A stretch of DNA of 64,000 nt from Amylibacter sp. (lineage in GTDB: Bacteria > Pseudomonadota > Alphaproteobacteria > Rhodobacterales > Rhodobacteraceae). The translations under genes were made by a program, and so were the position numbers. Of this stretch, positions 56,102 through 64,000 are shown piece after piece (the first letter of the stretch is position 1; every line of letters starts with the position of its first letter). The notes beneath the pieces were generated by a model. The model was given only the letters and a program-made list of their open reading frames with translations. It ran no database searches and was not told where the DNA came from. The stretch spans positions 1 to 64,000 of the forward strand of contig JAJFHZ010000026.1 of assembly GCA_021775355.1 (NCBI GenBank). Direction: 5' to 3'.

Positions 56102-57621
56102 GGCTTGTCTTTGACCCATATTTCAACCCGATTATTTTTTGCAGCACCTTCGGGCGTGTCTTCACAGGCAAGTGGAGAAGCTTCACCGAAACCCAGCACG
56201 TCTATTTGCAAATTAGCCAACTGACCACTGCTATCGGCGCCTTTAATCAAATGCGACACAAGCTGTGCGGATGCTTTTGATAAACGTTTATTTTCGCGGG
56301 TGTTCCCTTTGGATTCTGTGAAGCCGATGATCATCACCGCCTGATCCGCGTAATTTCCCAAAAACAGCTCTGATATCAGGGCCTCTAATGCGGTAGAAGA
56401 CTGTGGTACCAAAGCCTCGGTACCCGTAGTAAACCGCAATACCGTTGAAAGCTGCCTTGCCCCGTTAAGCATGCTCAACATGGTGTGAACTTCTGTAATT
56501 GGAACTGACTTGGATGTGGTAAGCAGGCTGTGTACAATCCGGTTACCTTGATTTTCCAACCCATTTTCGAAAACCGAAAGACTGGGGTATCCCCGACGAT
56601 CAATCATTTCCCTGGCTGGCGCCCCGCTTAGATAGCTTAGAAATTCGCGTATAAAAATCGGGGGGTTTTTAAGGCTATTTTGCAGGTAGTGATAATAAAC
56701 AGCAGGATAACTGCCGGATGAAATATTGAAGACGCTTGGTTGGATAAACGCACCGCAACGGCCAAGTATTGGCAGAGCTTTGGCGGTGCGAAGGTTGGAA
56801 AAATTCGTAAACCCCAGACCATAGGGATCACTTGCTGCGGCTTTTGCCAACTCTTCAAGATCATCGAAATGTGTTGCCGTTTTAAGCTTTGAAGTGTCAA
56901 ACCCCATTTCCTTGGTGATCTTTGCCAGGCCAGAAGTTTCTTTTGGCAGATAAACATTGATATTTGCATCCGGCCCACCCAGATCTTTCCAATTTACGAT
57001 TGCACCGGAAAGAATACGATGCAGTGCCCCTTGTGATAAGGACCTTACAGAGTTTGTATCAGATGTAACGGCAACCAAAGCGTCAGCTGCAATGGGCATA
57101 ACGCTTGCTTGTTTTTTTGCATTTTCCATGGTTTTCGCTGAACCGCTTTTTATAATCAGCGTATCCTTAAGTGCTAAGATACCAGCGTCCAAATCAGAAC
57201 GAATCCCGGTTTTGATCGATATATCTGCAAGCCTTTGCTTGTCCTTAGTTGTAATTTTTATGCTTGATTTATCATCCGTCTCTATGGATGTTTCAATGTC
57301 TGCACCCAATGAAAAACTGTAGTTTTCAAGTAGCGGAACCAGTAGTTTATTTATTAAAACACGATTTCCATATATAGACACCTTTGATGCCAAGCTTTCA
57401 ATTTCAGGACAGGAAGCCCCGTCACATGTAACCGTTCTTGCATCGACCTCCAACTCACCAAGATCTGTTTCGATTGTATAAATCCCCTGATCAAAACGGG
57501 TAAGTTCACCAACCAGCTCAACAGAACTGGTTGTTGATTTTAACGTAACCTGACCAGCCCAAACCGCATGGGAAAATGTGGCCAGCGCCAAGGTAAGGGA
57601 TAATAATCTGGATAAGTACAT
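56098..57621 (-). CDS. PstS-like substrate-binding protein fused to an OmpA domain
   Basis: The 507-residue protein has a signal peptide (cleavage near AVWAG), a unique N-terminal part with a beta-hairpin and two cysteines (TVTCDGASCPEI), a middle domain (about 155-380) like phosphate-binding PstS (SQGALHRILSGAIVNWKDLGG), and a C-terminal OmpA/MotB peptidoglycan-binding domain (about 405-507: IGFTESKGNTRENKRLSKASAQ, VLGFGEASPLACEDTPEG, NNRVEIWV). The combination suggests a peptidoglycan-tethered periplasmic binding or envelope-organising protein. No phosphate transporter genes are nearby. It follows 57635-58651 by 13 bases. Confidence 0.82.
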   Translation of the reverse strand: MYLSRLLSLTLALATFSHAVWAGQVTLKSTTSSVELVGELTRFDQGIYTIETDLGELEVDARTVTCDGASCPEIESLASKVSIYGNRVLINKLLVPLLENYSFSLGADIETSIETDDKSSIKITTKDKQRLADISIKTGIRSDLDAGILALKDTLIIKSGSAKTMENAKKQASVMPIAADALVAVTSDTNSVRSLSQGALHRILSGAIVNWKDLGGPDANINVYLPKETSGLAKITKEMGFDTSKLKTATHFDDLEELAKAAASDPYGLGFTNFSNLRTAKALPILGRCGAFIQPSVFNISSGSYPAVYYHYLQNSLKNPPIFIREFLSYLSGAPAREMIDRRGYPSLSVFENGLENQGNRIVHSLLTTSKSVPITEVHTMLSMLNGARQLSTVLRFTTGTEALVPQSSTALEALISELFLGNYADQAVMIIGFTESKGNTRENKRLSKASAQLVSHLIKGADSSGQLANLQIDVLGFGEASPLACEDTPEGAAKNNRVEIWVKDKP

Positions 57622-57634
57622 TTGATGCCGCCAA

Positions 57635-58651
57635 CTAATTTCGTTGCGCTACAATCAGGCTCCTGAGTATATTTTTCAATACAATACTTTGGTTATCGGC
57701 AGAACAATTTTTGACCGAGACATTCTTGCTGGTAATTTGGGTTCCCAGATTGGCGGCGTAACGCACGGCGCTGATAGAAAAACCCGTGCCGCATAGTTGA
57801 TTAGGGTTTTCTAAAACCACCACGAAGTCAATAAAAACGGCATTGGGGTTTTCAACGCTGTATATTTGGACAAATTTCCCGTTTTCGACATCGCTGTTGC
57901 CAAGCATTGTCAGATAGCCGCCGCCTTGTAGATAGGATCTTTTATAGGAACGTGTGTTCAGTTTTGTGATTTGTTTATTATGCGACGAGTTGAAAGCCTG
58001 TTCATCCGCATTAAGCTGTAAATTAACCCGCCCCGACCATGCAATTCCGGTTCTTTGTAATGATGATAAATCTTTGACGGGTGTTGAAATGGATTTTGAA
58101 GCCCCATCGGCAAAGGACACTTCTATTTTTGCAGGGTCAGATAATACGGGAATTGTTATTGTGATTTCACCCTTGTCATCAACAATTTCATTAAATCGTA
58201 ACCCGGCATGTGCGATCGTGATAACGTTATTCCTGTGGCAAGGCGCTTTAACGTCCAGTTGTATGCGTGCACCCCGTAAGGGTTTTGCAGAAAGACTAAG
58301 AGAGCAATCCATTTGAGTCGGATCTATTTTCAGAGTTCCGAATGTTTCCGGTGCTGTGGAGACAGATGCGGTCTCTACGCTGCGGACAAGTTCAAAACCA
58401 GAAATAGGCGCTGGTTTCGAAGGCGTTACAACTACAGAAGCAAAAGCATTAGGCCTTTGTGCTGGAGTATTTTTATTGCTGTGGGATGCTATTGCATCTG
58501 TTCTAATCGTGCTGTCCGTGTCCGCTTTTGCAATTTGTGGTGTGCTTGTTTTCGATGCAAACAATTCATCGCCTTTGTGCACAAAAGTGCCGACGCCCAA
58601 CAACAATATGAGGCCGGTTATAAATGTTAGGGCTTTGTCATTTAAGCGCAC
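57635..58651 (-). CDS. Envelope protein of unknown function, partner of the PstS-OmpA fusion
   Basis: The 338-residue protein has one N-terminal membrane segment (ALTFITGLILLLGVGTFV), a Ser/Thr/Pro-rich linker (about 30-90), and a beta-rich periplasmic part with four or more cysteines, for example MDCSLSL and PCHRNN. No known domain is recognised. Related genes in roseobacters stand next to the same OmpA fusion, often mislabelled 'translocase' because secA is nearby. Probable role in the envelope together with the downstream protein. Confidence 0.6.
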   Translation of the reverse strand: MRLNDKALTFITGLILLLGVGTFVHKGDELFASKTSTPQIAKADTDSTIRTDAIASHSNKNTPAQRPNAFASVVVTPSKPAPISGFELVRSVETASVSTAPETFGTLKIDPTQMDCSLSLSAKPLRGARIQLDVKAPCHRNNVITIAHAGLRFNEIVDDKGEITITIPVLSDPAKIEVSFADGASKSISTPVKDLSSLQRTGIAWSGRVNLQLNADEQAFNSSHNKQITKLNTRSYKRSYLQGGGYLTMLGNSDVENGKFVQIYSVENPNAVFIDFVVVLENPNQLCGTGFSISAVRYAANLGTQITSKNVSVKNCSADNQSIVLKNILRSLIVAQRN

Positions 58652-58798
58652 AACGGTATCCTAGGAATATTTAGGTATAGTATGCCAAATTAACTTATAT
58701 TTTGGTATCCACAGAACGATCTTGCGTACGATGTGATGAGGATAAGACACAGGGCCTACACATCGTGGGCGGGTGATTAAAAAAATCAACATATAGAT

Positions 58799-58836
58799 AA
58801 TTATGGCATGGTCTTGCAGTATATTGTGCCATAATT
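58799..58836. terminator. Inverted repeat downstream of secA
   Basis: AATTATGGCA (58799-58808) and TGCCATAATT (58827-58836) form a perfect ten-base stem with an 18-base loop, 32 bases beyond the secA stop. On the minus strand a run of seven T follows about 13 bases later. A plausible though imperfect secA terminator. Confidence 0.5.
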
Positions 58837-58867
58837 CAGTCAAATTTCATGTTGTGGATGATAGTTA

Positions 58868-61657
58868 TTAGAGTTTCCCGTGACAATGTTTGAACTTGTT
58901 GCCGGACCCGCATGGGCAAGTTTCGTTACGAGAAGGATTGCCCCAAGTGGTTTTATCGCTTTCGTCAAAACCCTCAATCGCGTTTTCGTAAGACGGTGAT
59001 ATTGCCCCTGACGCTTCCATCTGTGCCTGCATTTCGCGCTGTTCTTCTTCGGTTAGCATGCGAATGCGTGACAACTGTTTGGTTACATCGACACGCAGAC
59101 TGTCCAACAGTTTTTCAAAAAGCTCAAAACCTTCGGATTTATATTCATTTAGCGGATCGCGCTGGGCATACCCGCGAAAGCCAACAACAGAACGCAGATG
59201 TTCCAGCGTTACAAGATGTTCGCGCCACTTGCCGTCAATGGTTTGCAAAAGCAGTTGTTTTTCGATGTTACGCATGTTTTCTGCGCCGAACTCTTGTTCT
59301 TTGTTTGCCGCAAAAGCATCGCCCGCTTCATAAATGTGTTCACGGATGTGTTCGTCATCAACGCCTTCTTCTTTTGCCCAGTCTTTCAGGGGAAGCGCCA
59401 TGCCAAGCAGTTCTTGGGTGTTGGTGTCCAGGCCATCTATATCCCATTGTTCGGGGTATGATTTTTCAGGAATGGCCTGATCGACAATATCATCAATAAC
59501 CTGATCACGCATATCTTTGACGACTTCAGACAGATCATCGCCTTCCATGATTTCACGGCGTTGTCCGAAAATAGCTTTACGCTGATCGTTCATCACATCA
59601 TCGAATTTCAGCAATTGCTTGCGAATATCAAAGTTACGGCCTTCAACCTTGGCCTGTGCGCGCTCCAGCGATTTGTTGACCCAAGGGTGAACTATACTTT
59701 CGCCTTCTTCCATGCCCAAAGTGCTTAGCACTTTTTCCAGACGTTCAGAACCAAAGATGCGCATCAGATCGTCCTCTAGGGATAAGAAAAATGCAGACCG
59801 TCCAGGATCGCCCTGACGGCCCGAACGGCCGCGCAATTGGTTATCGATACGCCGACTTTCGTGGCGTTCTGTAGCAAGAACAAACAAACCGCCTGCGGCC
59901 AGAACTTTCTCCTTGTCAGCGGCTATTTCTTTTTCAAGTTTGGTGCGAATTTCAGTCTCATCAGCGTTTTCACCAACTTCTTCTAGTGTTTTCGCAAGGC
60001 GCATTTCAAAGTTACCGCCCAATTGGATGTCGGTACCACGGCCAGCCATGTTTGTGGCGATTGTAACGGCACCTGTTGTGCCTGCATCTGCGACGATGGA
60101 CGCTTCTTGTTCGTGGAAGCGCGCGTTCAGGACATTATGTGGAACACTACCTTCAGATCGTACTAAAGCTTCAATTTGCGTGGCTTTTTCAAGCTCTGCT
60201 TTCTTGTTGTCGTCTTTTTTCAAGCCCTCAGAGCGTTTGCGAATATTGGCAGAGATGTTATTCAAGTAAGCTTTGTCTTTCAAAAGATCTGACAGCATTT
60301 CGGATTTCTCAATAGAGGTTGTCCCCACTAAAACAGGCTGTCCTTTGATATGTGACAGGGCGATTTCCTGAACAACGGCCTGAAATTTCTCATCGGCTGT
60401 GCGATAAATAGCGTCATGTTCATCAGCCCGCATAATCGGCATGTTGGTTGGAACCTCTACCACACCAAGTCCGTAAATTTCGGCAAATTCTTCTGCTTCT
60501 GTCAGGGCGGTACCTGTCATGCCTGCCAGTTTTTCATACAGGCGGAAATAGTTTTGGAAAGTGACCGATGCCAAAGTGACGTTTTCCGGTTGAATGGTCA
60601 CACCTTCCTTGGCTTCAATTGCTTGGTGCAGCCCATCTGACAGGCGGCGGCCCTTCATCATGCGACCGGTAAATTCGTCAATCAGCATGACCTCACCATC
60701 GCGTACGATGTAATCTTTTTCACGGTTAAACAGAACATGCGCACGCAAAGCCTGATTGATATGGTGTACCAGTGATGTACTTTCGGGGTCGTAAAGCGAT
60801 GCGCCTTCTTCCAAAAGCTCCATTTCAAGGAAACGTTTTTCGACAAATTCATTGCCTTCTTCGGTCAAGTGGGCGGCACGGCTTTTTTCATCAACCTCAA
60901 AATGTTCTTGTGCCAGTTCCGGTATCAGCTTGTCGATGGTTATATAAAGTTCGGAACGGTCATCGGCCGGACCGGAAATAATAAGCGGTGTGCGGGCCTC
61001 ATCAATCAGGATCGAATCGACCTCATCAACGATAGCAAAATAGTGATCGCGCTGGGCCACTTGTGAAATATCGCTTTGCATATTGTCGCGCAGATAATCA
61101 AAACCCAATTCGTTGTTGGTCGCGTAAGCCACATCGGAACGATAGGCTTCCAGTTTTGCAGCAGGATCCATATCGGGTACAATGACGCCGGTTGTCAGAC
61201 CAAGAAAGCCGTAAACCTGTGACATCCATTCCGCATCACGGCGTGCCAGATAGTCGTTCACGGTCACGACATGTACGCCGCGACCTGTTAAAGCATTCAG
61301 ATAAGCAGGCAGAGTAGCGACAAGGGTTTTGCCCTCACCAGTTTTCATTTCAGAAATATAGCCCTGATGCAGAAAGATGCCGCCAATAAGTTGTGTATCA
61401 AAAGCGCGCAGGCCCAACGTGCGTTTTGCCGCTTCACGTGCATTTGCAAAGGCTTCGGGCAAAAGGCTGTCCAGAGATTCGCCATCTTTAATGCGGGTTT
61501 TGAATTCTTCGGTTTTCACCTTGATTTGGTCGTCACTTAGTGCCTGAAATTCCGGCTCCAGATTATTGATCTTCGTTATCAAAGGCTGAACGGCTTTGAT
61601 TTTACGATCATTCGGTGTGCCAAAAACTTTTTTGGCCAATGTATTCATGCCCAGCAT
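58868..61657 (-). CDS. secA: Preprotein translocase ATPase SecA
   Basis: SecA drives proteins through SecYEG. The 929 residues contain Walker A MKTGEGKT (104-111), the DEAD-like [16 protein letters not shown], the preprotein cross-linking and helical-wing regions, [10 protein letters not shown] (motif VI) and the C-terminal zinc-binding [14 protein letters not shown] that contacts SecB, which this window also encodes. ATG 61657 follows GGAG at five bases. It is divergent from the parvulin gene. Confidence 0.98.
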   Translation of the reverse strand: MLGMNTLAKKVFGTPNDRKIKAVQPLITKINNLEPEFQALSDDQIKVKTEEFKTRIKDGESLDSLLPEAFANAREAAKRTLGLRAFDTQLIGGIFLHQGYISEMKTGEGKTLVATLPAYLNALTGRGVHVVTVNDYLARRDAEWMSQVYGFLGLTTGVIVPDMDPAAKLEAYRSDVAYATNNELGFDYLRDNMQSDISQVAQRDHYFAIVDEVDSILIDEARTPLIISGPADDRSELYITIDKLIPELAQEHFEVDEKSRAAHLTEEGNEFVEKRFLEMELLEEGASLYDPESTSLVHHINQALRAHVLFNREKDYIVRDGEVMLIDEFTGRMMKGRRLSDGLHQAIEAKEGVTIQPENVTLASVTFQNYFRLYEKLAGMTGTALTEAEEFAEIYGLGVVEVPTNMPIMRADEHDAIYRTADEKFQAVVQEIALSHIKGQPVLVGTTSIEKSEMLSDLLKDKAYLNNISANIRKRSEGLKKDDNKKAELEKATQIEALVRSEGSVPHNVLNARFHEQEASIVADAGTTGAVTIATNMAGRGTDIQLGGNFEMRLAKTLEEVGENADETEIRTKLEKEIAADKEKVLAAGGLFVLATERHESRRIDNQLRGRSGRQGDPGRSAFFLSLEDDLMRIFGSERLEKVLSTLGMEEGESIVHPWVNKSLERAQAKVEGRNFDIRKQLLKFDDVMNDQRKAIFGQRREIMEGDDLSEVVKDMRDQVIDDIVDQAIPEKSYPEQWDIDGLDTNTQELLGMALPLKDWAKEEGVDDEHIREHIYEAGDAFAANKEQEFGAENMRNIEKQLLLQTIDGKWREHLVTLEHLRSVVGFRGYAQRDPLNEYKSEGFELFEKLLDSLRVDVTKQLSRIRMLTEEEQREMQAQMEASGAISPSYENAIEGFDESDKTTWGNPSRNETCPCGSGNKFKHCHGKL

Positions 61658-61909
61658 GACGTCTCCGTTTATCCAAAAGCCGTGAAACTACGGCATATTT
61701 TGACGCAAATTTAAATTTACTTATCATCCAACCGCTTGTCGGCCCTGTATTGAAGGCATAAGAAGAAGCAAGCTGAATGGCATCATGTAAATCACGCCAG
61801 TTCAAGGCATGTAAGCGGGTGTAAAGTCAGTGTCAACTTTGGCGCGGTAATTGATCGACACAATTCTTTGAACGGTGTTGAAAATATCAAGTCTAAATGG
61901 AGATTATAA

Positions 61910-62755
61910 ATGGGTATTGCTAGTAAATTTGTTACAACCGTTGCAGCCGTTCTGGCATTTTCAACACCGGGTTTTTCACAAGAAGCACCAACAAAAGAGA
62001 CAATCATCGCGACCGTAAATGGTAAAGAGATTACACTTGGTCATGTTGTGTCTTTGGCTAGCCGTCTGCCGGATCAGTTTTTAAGCATCGAAGACAAAGA
62101 CCTTTATGCAGGCATTGTAGATCAGCTTATACAGCAACAATTGTTGAGCAGCTTAATTACAGAAGAGACTGCAGAATTGAAATTGGCGCGCGACAATGAG
62201 CGGCGCGCCTTTCTTGCTACTGAAGCGATAGAGCGGATTTCTGCTGAAGCTGTGACGCAAGATGCAATTAACGAGCAATATGAAACAGTTTATAAAAACG
62301 CAGAGCCTATTCCCGAATATCATGCCAGCCACATTCTATTGGATACGGAAGTTGAAGCAACAACAGTTGTAAAATTGTTGGCCAGCAACGCTGATTTTGT
62401 GGAAACCGCAAAAAAAATGTCAACGGGCCCAACCGGTCCGCAAGGTGGCGATTTGGGCTGGGCGGGATTGGGCCGCCTAGTACCGGAATTCGAAGCGGCT
62501 ATGGTGGCATTGGAAGTGGGCCAGATTTCGGCACCTGTTAAAACGCAGTTCGGTTGGCATGTGATCAAGCTGAATGGAAAACGTAACCAGCCCATACCGG
62601 AACTGACCGTGGTTCTTGACGAAATAGAAGAAGGCCTAAAGGCTGCAGCACTGGAAAAAAGAATTTCACAACTTGAAACATCAGGTACTATCGTGCGCAA
62701 AGAACAAGAGATAGATCCTTCTTTCGTCAAAAAATTCGAGATACTTAAAGACTAA
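61910..62755 (+). CDS. Periplasmic peptidyl-prolyl isomerase, parvulin type
   Basis: The 281-residue protein has a signal peptide (cleavage near PGFSQ), an N-terminal SurA/PrsA-like chaperone segment (about 25-130: ATVNGKEITLGHVVSLASRLPDQF), and a parvulin domain (about 135-225) with YHASHILL, the GPTGPQGGDLGWAGLGRLVPEFE loop in parts, and FGWHVIKLNGKR. It probably helps fold secreted and outer-membrane proteins, which fits its place opposite secA. argJ follows after 15 bases. Confidence 0.92.
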   Translation: MGIASKFVTTVAAVLAFSTPGFSQEAPTKETIIATVNGKEITLGHVVSLASRLPDQFLSIEDKDLYAGIVDQLIQQQLLSSLITEETAELKLARDNERRAFLATEAIERISAEAVTQDAINEQYETVYKNAEPIPEYHASHILLDTEVEATTVVKLLASNADFVETAKKMSTGPTGPQGGDLGWAGLGRLVPEFEAAMVALEVGQISAPVKTQFGWHVIKLNGKRNQPIPELTVVLDEIEEGLKAAALEKRISQLETSGTIVRKEQEIDPSFVKKFEILKD

Positions 62756-62770
62756 ACACTGGGTGAAGAT

Positions 62771-64000
62771 ATGGGTAAAACAAAAGCCAAGATTAAGAAG
62801 TTAAAGAAAAAAGTATCCAAGTTGAAAAAGCAGCTTAAGGCCGCCACTGCTTCCAGCAAAACAAGCAGCGTTTCACCTCTGGCGCCAATAGGCGGCTTTC
62901 CTGAATTACCCGTTATTGATGGGGTGCGATTTGCGGCAGGTCAGGCTGGTGTTAAATATGCTGATCGCGACGATGTGATGTTGGCCGAAATTGCGGCCGG
63001 CAGTTCTGTCGCAGGCGTTTTTACCCGCTCTGCAACGCGGTCTGCCCCTGTTCTGGATTGTCAAAGCAAGCTACGCGGGGGCTTACCTGATAATAAGCCT
63101 TTTGCGATATTGGTGAATTCGGGCAATGCAAATGCCTTTACCGGTGCAAAAGGCGGTGCATCTGTGGATGCTATTTGTCAGGTGGTTGCCGATCAGGTCG
63201 GTACAGATGCATCATGTGTTTTTACCGCCTCAACGGGGGTGATTGGTGAACCTTTGCCGCATGATCGTATTATTGCAAAAATTGAAAATCTGAATGCTAA
63301 CCTGTCTGCCGATCATGCCGAGTCTGCGGCACGGGCGATTATGACGACAGACACATTTGCCAAAGGCGCACATCGGGAGGTGAATATTGGCGGCAAAACA
63401 GTGCGTATCGCAGGTTTCGCCAAAGGGTCCGGTATGATCGCACCTGATATGGCAACGATGCTAGTTTATATTTTTACCGATGCGGCGGTTGCACCATCCA
63501 CGCTGCAATCCATGTTGTCGTCATTGAATGAAAGCTCGTTTAATTCTATTACGGTGGACAGTGACACATCCACTTCAGATAGTCTGATGCTAGTGGCGAC
63601 CGGCAAAAGTGGTGCGCCATTGATCGATGATATGGCAAGCAGTGATGGTAAGGTTTTTGCGTCTGCGCTGAGTAAGGTTATGTTGGAACTTTCCCATCTG
63701 GTGGTAAAAGACGGTGAGGGCGCGACTAAGTTTGTGGCGGTCAATGTCGCGGGTGCTGCAACAGACGCATCTGCACGCATTATAGCGCTGGCGATAGCGA
63801 ATTCACCATTGGTTAAAACTGCCCTTGCGGGCGAAGACCCAAACTGGGGCCGTGTGGTTATGGCAATTGGTAAATCCGGTGAACCAGCTAATAGGGATAA
63901 GCTGTCTATTTCGTTTGGTGATATTCTGGTCGCTGAAAACGGCTGGGTTGCAGACGGGTATACTGAAGAAGCCGGGGCCGATTACATGAAGAACGCAGAG
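62771..64000 (+). CDS. argJ: Bifunctional ornithine acetyltransferase/N-acetylglutamate synthase ArgJ, 3' end missing
   Basis: ArgJ recycles the acetyl group in arginine synthesis by transferring it from N-acetylornithine to glutamate. The visible 410 residues start at ATG 62771 and are open to the window edge; the C-terminal end lies beyond. The self-cleavage site is MATMLVYIF, with T229 the nucleophile exposed after autoproteolysis. GSGMIAPDMA and DPNWGRVVMAIG are other hallmarks. The first 35 residues are a lysine-rich, probably helical extension (KKLKKKVSKLKKQLKAA) not found in most ArgJ proteins. Confidence 0.94.
   Translation, partial: MGKTKAKIKKLKKKVSKLKKQLKAATASSKTSSVSPLAPIGGFPELPVIDGVRFAAGQAGVKYADRDDVMLAEIAAGSSVAGVFTRSATRSAPVLDCQSKLRGGLPDNKPFAILVNSGNANAFTGAKGGASVDAICQVVADQVGTDASCVFTASTGVIGEPLPHDRIIAKIENLNANLSADHAESAARAIMTTDTFAKGAHREVNIGGKTVRIAGFAKGSGMIAPDMATMLVYIFTDAAVAPSTLQSMLSSLNESSFNSITVDSDTSTSDSLMLVATGKSGAPLIDDMASSDGKVFASALSKVMLELSHLVVKDGEGATKFVAVNVAGAATDASARIIALAIANSPLVKTALAGEDPNWGRVVMAIGKSGEPANRDKLSISFGDILVAENGWVADGYTEEAGADYMKNAE

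Noticed and set aside
1..64000. Mobile elements, CRISPR arrays, tRNA genes
   Set aside because: No transposase, integrase, repeat-spacer array or cloverleaf-like sequence was seen; the only tandem repeats are the short ones listed.

Overview
This window looks like a chromosomal segment of a marine-type alphaproteobacterium of the order Rhodobacterales (roseobacter/Rhodobacteraceae relatives) with an unusually AT-rich genome for that group. The evidence is conserved gene order (lptCAB-hpf-ptsN; grpE-hrcA opposite rph-rdgB-hemW; parB-parA-rsmG-mnmG-mnmE-rho-hemJ; maf-aroE-coaE-dnaQ opposite fxsA-secB; hslV..hslU; rimP-nusA-ylxR-infB; secA beside a parvulin and argJ) and the protein sequences. 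The species cannot be named. I see no tRNA, rRNA, insertion sequence, prophage or CRISPR array; almost everything is core, densely packed and often overlapping.

Layout. 1-4.7 kb: the start of a type I secretion ABC protein, a small unknown protein, an RNase D-like exonuclease, then lipopolysaccharide transport (lptC, lptA, lptB), hpf and ptsN. 4.8-12.4 kb: the most accessory-looking part, with three glycosyltransferases (two are tandem paralogues), galU, cysQ, an ABC-2 type permease without its ATPase, and an AlkB-like dioxygenase. 12.5-22.9 kb: chaperones and housekeeping genes (dnaK, dnaJ, maeB, mutS, a VOC protein, grpE, hrcA). 23-26 kb: rph, rdgB, hemW and a DUF454 protein.

25.8-36.4 kb is the replication-origin neighbourhood. 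parB, parA, rsmG, mnmG, mnmE, rho and hemJ run leftwards, and maf, aroE, coaE and dnaQ run rightwards, from a roughly 410-base AT-rich gap (33261-33674) with DnaA-box-like sites. Three perfect 16-base parS palindromes lie in rsmG (two) and at the start of mnmG (one), so the partition targets sit 3-6 kb from the probable origin.

36.4-49.8 kb: secB, fxsA, a Tim44-like protein, an Smr protein, an MFS transporter, the HslUV protease with an unknown multi-pass membrane protein encoded between its two subunits, a MarR regulator with its own candidate operators and membrane-protein target, then infB-ylxR-nusA-rimP. The last operon begins with a visible promoter and a terminator-like hairpin directly before rimP. 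49.8-64 kb: a glutamine synthetase-like enzyme opposite a LysR regulator, an acetyltransferase, a CinA/MoaB-domain protein, sfsA, map, radC, a PstS-like/OmpA fusion with an unknown partner, secA, a periplasmic parvulin, and argJ cut by the window end.

The points most worth following are the hslV-membrane protein-hslU arrangement, the paired palindromes around marR, the rimP leader, the coding-sequence parS sites and the oriC candidate.
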